This document shows positions 54,601 through 62,842 of a stretch of DNA of 64,000 bases, one piece after another. The notes under the pieces are model-generated. The model did not search any database and was not told the origin of the DNA. It saw only the letters and a program-made list of their open reading frames with translations. A program made the position numbers and the translations under genes. The stretch's first letter is position 1; each line of letters starts with the position of its first letter. This DNA is from Rothia sp. (in: high G+C Gram-positive bacteria) (lineage in GTDB: Bacteria > Actinomycetota > Actinomycetes > Actinomycetales > Micrococcaceae), in NCBI GenBank assembly GCA_030529845.1, contig JAUMWB010000001.1, positions 1 through 64,000 on the forward strand, written 5' to 3'.

Positions 54601-55356
54601 ATGGCTCAGGCTCACTCTGCTGAAACTGCTGGGGCAAAAAACAAGACCATTGGTCAGGTGCTCGGGGCCCTGGAAAGCGAATTTGAGGGTATTAGCGCCT
54701 CAAAAATCCGCTTCCTTGAAGACAAGGGTCTGGTGAGCCCACAACGTACTAATACCGGCTACCGCAAGTACTCCGAAGAAGATATTGAGCGCCTGCGTTT
54801 TGTCTTGCAGCTCCAGCGCGACCAGTACCTGCCGCTTAAGGTAATCCGCCAGCGCCTGGCCGACATTGATGCGGGGCTCGTTCCTGCCCCCGGCAGTGAA
54901 CCTGACCAGGGGCAGGGGAGTGGTGCGGACGCGTCCGCCCAGCCGCTTGCCCAGGAGATGCCAGATGCTCGGCCAACAATGGAAGCAGAACCGGCTCGCA
55001 CCTACACCCTACGGGAGCTGGGCCAGGCAGCCGGGGTCGATATGCCCCTGCTGCGCGAACTTATGAACTACGGCCTGCTTGCTGAGAATAAGGAAGAGTA
55101 CGATCAGTACGATTTGGCTGTAACCCGGGTGAGCGACCAGCTGACCGCCCACGGTCTGCATCCCCGCCACCTGCGCGCCTTCCGTGCTGCCGCCGACCGC
55201 GAAGTCGACCTGGTGGAAACTGCTGTTGGCCCCCTTGCCCTGCGCAAAGACGAAGAATCCCAGGCCCGGGCAGCAGAGCTCGCCGGAGATATTGCCCAGC
55301 TCTTACTTCGTCTGCACATGGCCCTGGTGGCCGGGAGCATGCCCAGCTTCGACTAA
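54601..55356 (+). CDS. ftsR: MerR-family regulator, FtsR-like
   Basis: The 251-residue protein begins with a MerR helix-turn-helix (KIRFLEDKGLVSPQRTNTGYRKYSEEDIERLRFVLQLQRD) and continues with a Pro/Gln-rich linker and a helical C-terminal region. It starts two bases after garA. The homologue at this position in corynebacteria (FtsR) activates ftsZ. The assignment rests on position and domain layout. Confidence 0.85.
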   Translation: MAQAHSAETAGAKNKTIGQVLGALESEFEGISASKIRFLEDKGLVSPQRTNTGYRKYSEEDIERLRFVLQLQRDQYLPLKVIRQRLADIDAGLVPAPGSEPDQGQGSGADASAQPLAQEMPDARPTMEAEPARTYTLRELGQAAGVDMPLLRELMNYGLLAENKEEYDQYDLAVTRVSDQLTAHGLHPRHLRAFRAAADREVDLVETAVGPLALRKDEESQARAAELAGDIAQLLLRLHMALVAGSMPSFD

Positions 55357-55524
55357 AGACTCCTGCCGTAGGCAAGGGGGCAACCGGGCGAAGGTGGTCT
55401 ACCTTAATGACCAGAACCACGTTAAAACGCCGGTGCCCCCGCCGACCGATTAACCGGCAAAAGAGCTGCCGGGCGGGTAGGATAAGAGAGTCCATGATCA
55501 GAACAAGGGAAGGAACCTCAAACC

Positions 55525-56178
55525 GTGACACAGTACAACGGTGATCCTAGCGCCCTGGAAGCGCTTCGAGGCTTACCTGCCCCTATGGATCAGCCCCTGC
55601 TGGGTTTTGAAGATGTCATGCCCCGCACCTCACCGGTAGGTGAGCAGGGCGTTCTCTTTGACGACCCGGTATCCCTGGTTGATGAGAACCTGGGCTACCG
55701 TGGCCCTACGGCCTGCAAGGCGGCGGGCATTACCTACCGTCAGCTGGACTATTGGGCCCGTACCCACCTGGTGGAGCCCACCGTCCGTTCAGCCCAGGGC
55801 TCTGGCTCCCAGCGTCTCTACTCCTTCCGCGATGTGCTGGTACTCAAAATCGTCAAGAGCCTGCTCGATACCGGTGTATCTCTCCAACAAATCCGCACCT
55901 CGGTTGATCACCTGCGCTCCCGCGGCGTTGAAGATCTTGCCGGTATCACCCTCATGTCAGACGGCGCCTCGGTCTACGAGTGCACCTCAGCCTCAGAGGT
56001 GATTGACCTGGTGCAGGCCGGCCAGGGTGTCTTCGGTATCGCCATCGGCCGGGTCTGGCGCGAACTGGAAGTATCGCTCAGCGAACTACCCGGCGAAAGC
56101 ACCGCCCAGGAAGCCCAGCAGGAAGCCGAAATGCACGACGAACTTTCGGCCCGCCGAGCCCGCAAGGCCGGCGCCTAA
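55525..56178 (+). CDS. MerR-family regulator, second of the cluster
   Basis: The 217-residue protein has the MerR core GPTACKAAGITYRQLDYWARTHLVEPTVR, GSQRLYSFRDVLVLKIVKSLLDTGVSLQQIR. It corresponds by position to the mycobacterial Rv1830 gene. The DUF151 nuclease gene normally between the two MerR genes is absent; 168 bases separate them. The GTG start follows AAGGAA. A C-terminal Gln/Glu-rich helix ends the protein. Confidence 0.88.
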   Translation: MTQYNGDPSALEALRGLPAPMDQPLLGFEDVMPRTSPVGEQGVLFDDPVSLVDENLGYRGPTACKAAGITYRQLDYWARTHLVEPTVRSAQGSGSQRLYSFRDVLVLKIVKSLLDTGVSLQQIRTSVDHLRSRGVEDLAGITLMSDGASVYECTSASEVIDLVQAGQGVFGIAIGRVWRELEVSLSELPGESTAQEAQQEAEMHDELSARRARKAGA

Positions 56179-56189
56179 AACATAAAAAT

Positions 56190-56228
56190 CTACCCCGCCT
56201 TGCAGACGCGAAGGCGGGGTAGTTTTTT
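56190..56228 (+). terminator. terminator of the gcvH-merR cluster
   Basis: Perfect 12-bp arms CTACCCCGCCTT and AAGGCGGGGTAG are followed by six T's. It is a strong Rho-independent terminator. Confidence 0.93.
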
Positions 56229-56362
56229 GCTGCGCTCATAGGAGGGGCGCGGGCTCACAGCGAAGCTGTTGGCTGGGGCTGGCGTGAATCGCGCCTGAGC
56301 GAAGCGAAGCTGCGAGAGGGTCAACAGCAAGCGTGAGTTCCGTGCCCTCTATCCCTATATTC

Positions 56363-57181
56363 CTATCTGTCAGTACCTGCGTCGTGCAGGCCCGCCAGTA
56401 GCGTAGTGAAGGCGCTGGCAAGTTCCTGGGCTTCTTCTTCAGGCCAGTAGTGCACGGGGTAGACGGACCCCTGAATGCGCTGGAGCAGGTGCGTCTCGGG
56501 CAGGGTGGTCTCAGCGACCAGGTCGCCAAAGAGAACCTTCATTTCCTCGATGCGGTAGTCGTGCTCGGGGTCGCCTGCACGCACCTTATTGATGACTACC
56601 GAGGCTGACTCGACAGCGTAAGGAGTATTGGCTTCGAAACGGGCGATAGCGCGCAGGGTCCTTTCGGAGCCCGCTACGGAGAAGAGGGAAGGCTCAGCTA
56701 CAGAAAGTACGCGGTCAGAAGCTGCCCAGGCCATTTCGGTCAGGCGCCCAATGGTGGGTGGGCAGTCAATGAGAATGAGGTCAAAACTCTCCCGCAGGGG
56801 TTTAAGCAGGCCTGCCAGGCGGGGTAACAGGGTCGCCGAGTCGAGTTGTTTCAGGGCTGTTAGTCGGGCGGACGCGCGCCCCACCCAGGTGCCCGCCTCC
56901 AGCCCGGTGCGGGAGGCATTGCCAAGGCTGCCGAGGGCAGCCCAGGAAGCGGGGACGAGCTCGTCCGCTAGGGAATAGTCGGCGGGAGAAAATAGCAGGG
57001 TGCCCATGTCCATGCCGCCAGAGGTACCCATGCCCAGGCCCGTGGAGGCGTCCCCGTGGGGGTCGAGGTCAATTACCAGAACCCGCAGGCCGCTTGCCTG
57101 CGCGGCTGAAGCCAATCCGAGCACCACCGATGTTTTGCCCACACCGCCCTTTAGGCTGCTTATACTTACCACGCTGCTCAT
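56363..57181 (-). CDS. ParA-family ATPase next to pyruvate carboxylase
   Basis: The protein of about 272 residues has the deviant Walker A SSLKGGVGKTSV at residues 8-19, VIDLDPHGDASTGLG and IDCPPTIGRL. I chose the ATG ending at 57181 because the family starts just before the P-loop; an in-frame start 18 codons upstream lacks support. No ParB partner is adjacent. The same ParA lies beside pyc in other Micrococcaceae, divergent as here. Its cargo is unknown. Confidence 0.88.
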   Translation of the reverse strand: MSSVVSISSLKGGVGKTSVVLGLASAAQASGLRVLVIDLDPHGDASTGLGMGTSGGMDMGTLLFSPADYSLADELVPASWAALGSLGNASRTGLEAGTWVGRASARLTALKQLDSATLLPRLAGLLKPLRESFDLILIDCPPTIGRLTEMAWAASDRVLSVAEPSLFSVAGSERTLRAIARFEANTPYAVESASVVINKVRAGDPEHDYRIEEMKVLFGDLVAETTLPETHLLQRIQGSVYPVHYWPEEEAQELASAFTTLLAGLHDAGTDR

Positions 57182-57469
57182 TGCCACGAAAGCCTCTCGA
57201 ATTTGGCGGATACACTGACTTTCTATGCTACCCAAGAGGGTATGTGCCTGCTGCTAGGCAGTACAGAAAGTCAGGCAAGCTCACAGCCGCGATCTTAGGT
57301 ACGTGTAGCCATGCTCACAATAAAATCTTTACATTACGTTCGGCATCACAAAAAATGAGACAAAACCAGGTGCTTTAGGAAGTCTAAAGATATATTTGAG
57401 GTGTTCACACACGAACTGTGGCTTAGCCTCACCGCACCCTGTGTGCCGCGTGGGGCGGAACGGAAGAAA

Positions 57470-60400
57470 ATGTTTTCAAAGATTCTGGTCGCTAACCGCG
57501 GCGAAATCGCAATCCGCGCCTACCGTGCGGCCTACGAGCTCGGCGCTAAGACCGTCGGCGTCTTCCCCTATGAAGACCGCCACTCCATTCACCGGCAGCA
57601 GGCTGATGAGGCCTACCCGATTGGTGAAGAGGGCCATCCCGTCCGAGCCTACCTCGATGTTGAGGAGATTATTCGCGTCGCCAAAGAAGCCGGCGCTGAT
57701 GCTATCTACCCGGGTTATGGGTTCCTCTCTGAGAACCCCGAGCTGGCCCGTGCCGCTGCGGCTGCCGGGATTACTTTCATTGGCCCCCCGCCGGAAGTTC
57801 TAGAACTTGCCGGTAACAAGGTTGAGGCGCTGAAGGCAGCTAAGCGGGCCGGTATTCCGGTCCTGAAGTCCACCGAGCCCAGCTCCGACGTTGAGAAGCT
57901 GCTGGCTGAGGCCGAAGAAATCGGTTTCCCTATCTTCGTCAAGGCAGTTGCCGGTGGCGGCGGACGCGGTATGCGCCGCGTCGAAAAGCGTGAAGACCTG
58001 CGCGGCGCTATGGAAGCGGCTATGCGCGAAGCTGATACCGCTTTTGGTGACCCCACTGTTTTCCTTGAGCAGGCTGTGTTACGCCCCCGCCACATTGAGG
58101 TGCAGATTCTGGCTGACGGTGAGGGCAATATCGTCCACCTCTTTGAGCGTGACTGTTCCCTACAGCGCCGCCACCAGAAGGTCGTTGAAATTGCGCCTGC
58201 CCCCAATCTCGATGAAGAGATTCGCCAGGCTCTCTTCCGCGACGCTGTAAAGTTCGCCAAGGAACTGGGCTACGTCAACGCCGGTACCGTGGAGTTCCTG
58301 GTCGATACCGCCGGTGAGCGCGCTGGCCAGCATGTCTTTATCGAAATGAACCCCCGCATTCAGGTTGAGCACACCGTGACCGAAGAAGTCACCGACGTTG
58401 ACCTGGTCCAGTCCCAGATGCGTATCGCTGCCGGCGAGACCCTGGAAGATTTGGGTATCCGTCAGGACGAGTTGCGCGTGCGCGGCTTCGCCCTACAGTC
58501 CCGTATCACCACCGAGGACCCCGCTAACGGCTTCCGCCCCGACGTCGGTAAGGTCACCTACTACCGCTCAGCCGGTGGTTCTGGCATCCGTCTGGACGGA
58601 GGTACCGTCTACACCGGTGCCCAGATTTCTCCCCACTTCGACTCCATGCTGGTTAAGCTCACCTGCCGCGGCCGTACCTTTGAGGACGCCGTCCGCCGCG
58701 CTTCCCGAGCCCTGGCAGAGTTCCGTATTCGCGGCGTAGCAACCAACATCCCCTTCATCCAGGCGGTGCTCGAAGACCCCACTTTCCGGGCGGGCGACGT
58801 ATCCACCCCCTTCATCGATGAGCACCCCGAGCTGCTGACCAAGAAGCCCTCGGCTGACCGTGGCACCAAGGCCCTGCAGTACCTGGCCGACGTCACCGTC
58901 AATAAGCCTCACGGTGAGCGTATCGAGGGCCTTGACCCTCGCTGGAAGCTCCCCGCCTTCCCCGGCGATAAGACCGAAGAGCCCTACCGCTCACCCTTCG
59001 ACGCCTCCAGTCATGAGCCCCCCGCAGGCTGGCGTCAGCGCCTGCTGGAACTGGGCCCCGAAGGGTTCGCCAAGGCTGTGCGCGACACCAAGGAAGTGCT
59101 GATTACCGACACCACCTTCCGTGACGCCCACCAGTCCCTGCTGGCCACCCGCGTCCGCACCCGCGATCTACTCGCAGCGGCCCCCGCGGTCGCCCACGTG
59201 ACCCCCGAACTCTTCTCGGTTGAGGCCTGGGGCGGTGCGACCTACGATGTTGCCCTGCGCTTCCTGTCTGAAGACCCCTGGGAGCGTCTGGCCCACCTGC
59301 GTGCGGCTATGCCCAACCTGCCCATCCAGATGCTGCTGCGCGGCCGCAACACCGTGGGCTACACCCCGTACCCCACCGAGGTCACCGACGCCTTCGTTAA
59401 GGAAGCCGCTGAGACCGGTGTCGATATCTTCCGTATCTTCGACTCCCTCAACGACGTCTCCCAGATGACCCCGGCTATTAAGGCTGTTCGCGCCACCGGC
59501 ACCGCCGTTGCCGAGGTCGCCATCTGCTACACCGGCGACATGCTAGATCCCGCTGAGCAGACCTACACCCTGGACTACTACCTGAACCTGGCTGACCAGG
59601 TGGTAGAAGCCGGTGCTCACATCCTTGCTATCAAGGACATGGCCGGCCTGCTGCGTCCGGAAGCTGCCCGCCGCCTGGTCACCGCCCTGCGTGAGCGCTT
59701 TGACCTGCCCGTGCACCTGCACACCCACGACACCGCCGGTGGCCAGGTCGGTACCCTGCTGGCCGCTGTCGAGGCCGGCGTGGACGTCGTCGATGTGGCG
59801 TCTGCATCTATGGCAGGCACCACCTCCCAGCCCTCCTTCTCAGCCCTGATCGGTGCCCTCCAATACACCGACCGCGCCCCCTCCATCACCCTGGAAGCGG
59901 CCTGTGCGCTGGAACCCTACTGGGAGGCCGTCCGCACCATCTACAAGCCCTTCGAGATGGGCCTGTCCTCACCCACCGGTCGTGTCTACACCCACGAAAT
60001 TCCCGGTGGCCAGCTCTCTAACCTGCGTGCTCAGGCAACCGCCCTGGGGCTGGGGGAGCGCTTCGAGGATATCGAAGACATGTACGCCGCTGCGGACCGC
60101 ATGCTGGGGCACATCGTCAAGGTAACCCCCTCATCCAAGGTGGTCGGCGACCTTGCCCTGCAGCTGGTCGGCATGGGCGTTTCACCCGAGGACTTCGAGA
60201 AGGACCCGCAGAAGTTCGATATCCCCGACTCGGTGATTGGCTTCCTCAACGGCGAGCTGGGCACCCCGCCCGCTGGCTGGCCCGAGCCCTTCCGCACCCG
60301 CGCGCTGGAGGGTCGCAAGCTCTCCAAGCCCTCGGTCAACGAGCTTTCCGCCGACGACCTAGAAGCCCTGAACGGGGATTCAGCAACCCGCCGCGCTACC

Positions 60401-60919
60401 CTCAACCGCCTGCTCTTCGCTGGACCCACCCGCGATTTTGAGAAGGCCCGCGAGGAATACGGCGACCTATCGATCCTGCACACCCGCGACTTCCTCTATG
60501 GCATGCTCTTCAAGCGCGAGCACGTGATCTCCCTAGGTAAGGGCGTTCGCCTGATTGCCACCCTTCAGGCTATTTCTGAGCCCGACGAAAAGGGTATACG
60601 CGAGGTCATCTGCACCCTCAACGGGCAGCAGCGCACCGTTAGGGTACGCGATAACTCCGTGGAGTCCAACGTCAAGGAAGCTGAGAAGGCTGACGCCTCA
60701 AACCCCGGCCACATCGCAGCTCCCTTCGCTGGCGGTGTCTCTATCACGGTCAAGCCCGGCGACGAAATCTCAGCCGGCGACCAGGTAGCCACTATCGAGG
60801 CCATGAAGATGGAAGCCTCCATCACCTCAGCTGTCTCAGGTACCGTCGAGCGCGTTGTCTACAACGACGTCTCCCAGGTAGCTGGCGGCGATCTGCTGAT
60901 TGTGGTCAACGTCAAGTAA
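57470..60919 (+). CDS. pyc: pyruvate carboxylase
   Basis: The single-chain enzyme of 1149 residues has an N-terminal biotin carboxylase domain (MFSKILVANRGEIAIRAYRA, GGGGRGMR, the EMNPRIQVEHTVTEEVT block), a central carboxyltransferase barrel (DTTFRDAHQSLLATR, HLHTHDTAGGQ), and a C-terminal biotinyl domain with EAMKMEAS, Lys1113 being the biotin site. It makes oxaloacetate from pyruvate. I use the ATG at 57470 (GGAAG upstream); a GTG at 57401 adds 23 poorly conserved residues. Confidence 0.97.
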   Translation: MFSKILVANRGEIAIRAYRAAYELGAKTVGVFPYEDRHSIHRQQADEAYPIGEEGHPVRAYLDVEEIIRVAKEAGADAIYPGYGFLSENPELARAAAAAGITFIGPPPEVLELAGNKVEALKAAKRAGIPVLKSTEPSSDVEKLLAEAEEIGFPIFVKAVAGGGGRGMRRVEKREDLRGAMEAAMREADTAFGDPTVFLEQAVLRPRHIEVQILADGEGNIVHLFERDCSLQRRHQKVVEIAPAPNLDEEIRQALFRDAVKFAKELGYVNAGTVEFLVDTAGERAGQHVFIEMNPRIQVEHTVTEEVTDVDLVQSQMRIAAGETLEDLGIRQDELRVRGFALQSRITTEDPANGFRPDVGKVTYYRSAGGSGIRLDGGTVYTGAQISPHFDSMLVKLTCRGRTFEDAVRRASRALAEFRIRGVATNIPFIQAVLEDPTFRAGDVSTPFIDEHPELLTKKPSADRGTKALQYLADVTVNKPHGERIEGLDPRWKLPAFPGDKTEEPYRSPFDASSHEPPAGWRQRLLELGPEGFAKAVRDTKEVLITDTTFRDAHQSLLATRVRTRDLLAAAPAVAHVTPELFSVEAWGGATYDVALRFLSEDPWERLAHLRAAMPNLPIQMLLRGRNTVGYTPYPTEVTDAFVKEAAETGVDIFRIFDSLNDVSQMTPAIKAVRATGTAVAEVAICYTGDMLDPAEQTYTLDYYLNLADQVVEAGAHILAIKDMAGLLRPEAARRLVTALRERFDLPVHLHTHDTAGGQVGTLLAAVEAGVDVVDVASASMAGTTSQPSFSALIGALQYTDRAPSITLEAACALEPYWEAVRTIYKPFEMGLSSPTGRVYTHEIPGGQLSNLRAQATALGLGERFEDIEDMYAAADRMLGHIVKVTPSSKVVGDLALQLVGMGVSPEDFEKDPQKFDIPDSVIGFLNGELGTPPAGWPEPFRTRALEGRKLSKPSVNELSADDLEALNGDSATRRATLNRLLFAGPTRDFEKAREEYGDLSILHTRDFLYGMLFKREHVISLGKGVRLIATLQAISEPDEKGIREVICTLNGQQRTVRVRDNSVESNVKEAEKADASNPGHIAAPFAGGVSITVKPGDEISAGDQVATIEAMKMEASITSAVSGTVERVVYNDVSQVAGGDLLIVVNVK

Positions 60920-60942
60920 CTATCTACCCCAGGTAGCTAAGA

Positions 60943-60989
60943 AGCGGACGCTCGTACCCGGCTTGCGTAAGTCGGGGCGGGCGTCCGCT
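60943..60989. terminator. hairpin after pyc with paired octamers
   Basis: AGCGGACGC (60943-60951) pairs with GCGTCCGCT (60981-60989). Both arms contain the full repeated octamer. The interior also folds partly. Confidence 0.65.
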
Positions 60990-61004
60990 CTCTTGTTATC
61001 TCAA

Positions 61005-61072
61005 GTAGGGACCAGAAAAGTGACGAAAGTATGTGCTGTGCACAAGGATTTTGAGAGGAATCTGGTCCCTAC
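61005..61072. repeat. 12-bp inverted repeat with nested hairpin upstream of a small gene
   Basis: GTAGGGACCAGA (61005-61016) and TCTGGTCCCTAC (61061-61072) are perfect complements 44 bases apart. Inside, TGTGC-TGT-GCACA forms a second small hairpin. The element ends 16 bases before the ATG of the small membrane protein. It could be an RNA structure controlling translation or an insertion remnant. Confidence 0.55.
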
Positions 61073-61088
61073 CTGTAGGCTAGAAAGC

Positions 61089-61307
61089 ATGAACGTAACT
61101 CACCTGATGATTATTGGTTTCGGAGCGATTCTGCTGCTACTGGGTGTACTCGCCCCGCAGGGCGGCTGGAATATCTACGTGATGATTCTCGGCTTCCTTC
61201 ATATCGTGGTCGGTAACGTGCTGGTCTTCCGCCAGATGCAAAAGAACTTCCGCGACAACGCAAAAGTCGCGGCGCAGGCACAAAGCAGAGCTACCGAGCA
61301 GGAATGA
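61089..61307 (+). CDS. small two-helix membrane protein
   Basis: The 72-residue protein has two hydrophobic segments (LMIIGFGAILLLLGVL and IYVMILGFLHIVVGNVLVF) and a polar Gln/Ala-rich C-terminus. I chose the ATG at 61089, which gives a compact membrane protein; in-frame codons upstream run through the intergenic hairpin. The family is unknown. It precedes mtr by 57 bases. Confidence 0.7.
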   Translation: MNVTHLMIIGFGAILLLLGVLAPQGGWNIYVMILGFLHIVVGNVLVFRQMQKNFRDNAKVAAQAQSRATEQE

Positions 61308-61364
61308 AACCCCGGCCCGGTCCGTTGAAAACTACAGACGTACATCAGCATGAAAGGTAGCCCC

Positions 61365-62771
61365 ATGAGCTCACCCCGCCACTACGACCTCATCATCATT
61401 GGCTCTGGTTCCGGCAACTCCCTGCCCAACGAGGCCTATGAGGGTAAAAAGATTGCCATCATCGACGGCGGACGCTTTGGCGGTACCTGCCTGAACGTGG
61501 GCTGCATCCCCACTAAGATGTACGTCTACCCGGCCTCCACCGTGGCACGAGCCAAGGACGCCGCCCGCCTCGGCGTAGAACTTGAGCACAAGCACACCGC
61601 CTGGCGGCAGATTCGCGACCGAATCTTCGGCCGTATCGACGCCATTAGCGAGGGTGGGCTGGCCTGGCGTAAGTCCCTCGAGAACGTTGATGTCTATGAG
61701 GAGTTCGCCAAGCTTACCGGCACCCATAGCGTGGTGACCGCGTCCGGCCTTGAGCTGACCGCCGACCAGCTGGTGCTGGCGACTGGCTCCCGCGTCACCC
61801 TGCCGCAGGTTCCCGGTATTGACCTTCCCCAGGTGCACACTTCAGATACCGTCATGCGCATTGATGAGCTGCCCGAGCGCGTGGTTGTCATTGGTGGTGG
61901 CTTTATCGCCGCCGAGTTCGCCCACGTCTTCTCTGGTTTGGGAGCTCAGGTGACCCAAGCCGTCCGCTCAGACCGCCTGCTGCGCAGCCACGACGACACC
62001 ATCGCTGAAATCTTTACCCGCGAGGCTGCCCGCCAGTGGGACCTGCGCACCAACCATGCCCTGAAAGCTATCGAGCCTGCCGACGACGGATCTGTCTCGG
62101 TGATATTTGAGGACGCCGGTGAGCAGGTTGCCGTGCCCGCCGATCTGGTGCTGGTGGCAACGGGCCGCACCCCCAACTCCGATACCCTCGATGCTGCCAC
62201 CTACTTTGATGTGGATGAGCGGGGCCTGGTGCAGGTCGATGACTACCAGCGGGTACTCTCTGGTGGCCAGCCAGTCAAGGGCGTCTGGGCCCTGGGCGAT
62301 GTGAGCTCACCCTTCCAGCTCAAACATGTGGCTAACGCCGAGATGCGTACCGTGCAGTGGAATATTGTGCACCCAGACCAGCTGCGGGCCACCGACCATC
62401 GCTATGTTCCCGCTGCGGTCTTTACCCACCCGCCCATTGCGGCTGTTGGCCTGACCGAAAGCCATGCACGGGAGCAGGCTGAGGCCGAAGGGTTCGAGAT
62501 TACCGTCAAGGAGCAGAAGTTCGGCGACGTAGCCTATGGCTGGGCCATGGACGATAGCGAAGGCATCTGCAAGCTCATTGCCCGTAAGGACACCGGCGAA
62601 CTACTGGGAGCTCACCTGATCGGTGAAGATTCACCCAACCTTATTCAGCCTCTGATTCAGGCTATGAGCTTTGGCCTGAGTGCTCGCGATATGGTCCGCG
62701 GCCAGTACTGGATCCACCCGGCCCTCACCGAGGTCGTGGAAAACGCCCTGCTGGGACTAGAGCTCGACTAA
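61365..62771 (+). CDS. mtr: mycothione reductase
   Basis: The 468-residue flavoprotein has FAD motif IIGSGSGNSLPNEAY, the redox pair in GGTCLNVGCIPTKM (Cys42/Cys47), NADPH motif VIGGGFIAAEFAHVF, and a C-terminal dimer domain with the active-site His-Glu region YWIHPALTEVVENALL. The SGSGNS form is typical of mycothione reductases, not of lipoamide or glutathione reductases. It recycles oxidised mycothiol, which marks the host as an actinobacterium. I take the ATG at 61365 after AAAGG; an ATG five codons earlier is possible. Confidence 0.93.
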   Translation: MSSPRHYDLIIIGSGSGNSLPNEAYEGKKIAIIDGGRFGGTCLNVGCIPTKMYVYPASTVARAKDAARLGVELEHKHTAWRQIRDRIFGRIDAISEGGLAWRKSLENVDVYEEFAKLTGTHSVVTASGLELTADQLVLATGSRVTLPQVPGIDLPQVHTSDTVMRIDELPERVVVIGGGFIAAEFAHVFSGLGAQVTQAVRSDRLLRSHDDTIAEIFTREAARQWDLRTNHALKAIEPADDGSVSVIFEDAGEQVAVPADLVLVATGRTPNSDTLDAATYFDVDERGLVQVDDYQRVLSGGQPVKGVWALGDVSSPFQLKHVANAEMRTVQWNIVHPDQLRATDHRYVPAAVFTHPPIAAVGLTESHAREQAEAEGFEITVKEQKFGDVAYGWAMDDSEGICKLIARKDTGELLGAHLIGEDSPNLIQPLIQAMSFGLSARDMVRGQYWIHPALTEVVENALLGLELD

Positions 62772-62785
62772 GTTTTCACTCCGTC

Positions 62786-62827
62786 TACAAGACCCCCGCT
62801 CCTGATAACAGGAACGGGGGTCTTGTA
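62786..62827. terminator. bidirectional terminator between mtr and the acyl-CoA ligase
   Basis: Perfect 13-bp arms (TACAAGACCCCCG with CGGGGGTCTTGTA) lie between two convergent genes, with an inner CCT/AGG pair. Confidence 0.85.
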
Positions 62828-62842
62828 CTTTAATTTGATGAA

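Noticed and set aside
56236-56340. Short AGCGAAGC repeats after the MerR gene
   Set aside because: Only three imperfect copies, no regular spacing, not CRISPR-like.
57401-57469. GTG start 23 codons upstream for pyruvate carboxylase
   Set aside because: The extra residues do not resemble the family start and the ATG at 57470 has a purine-rich site.
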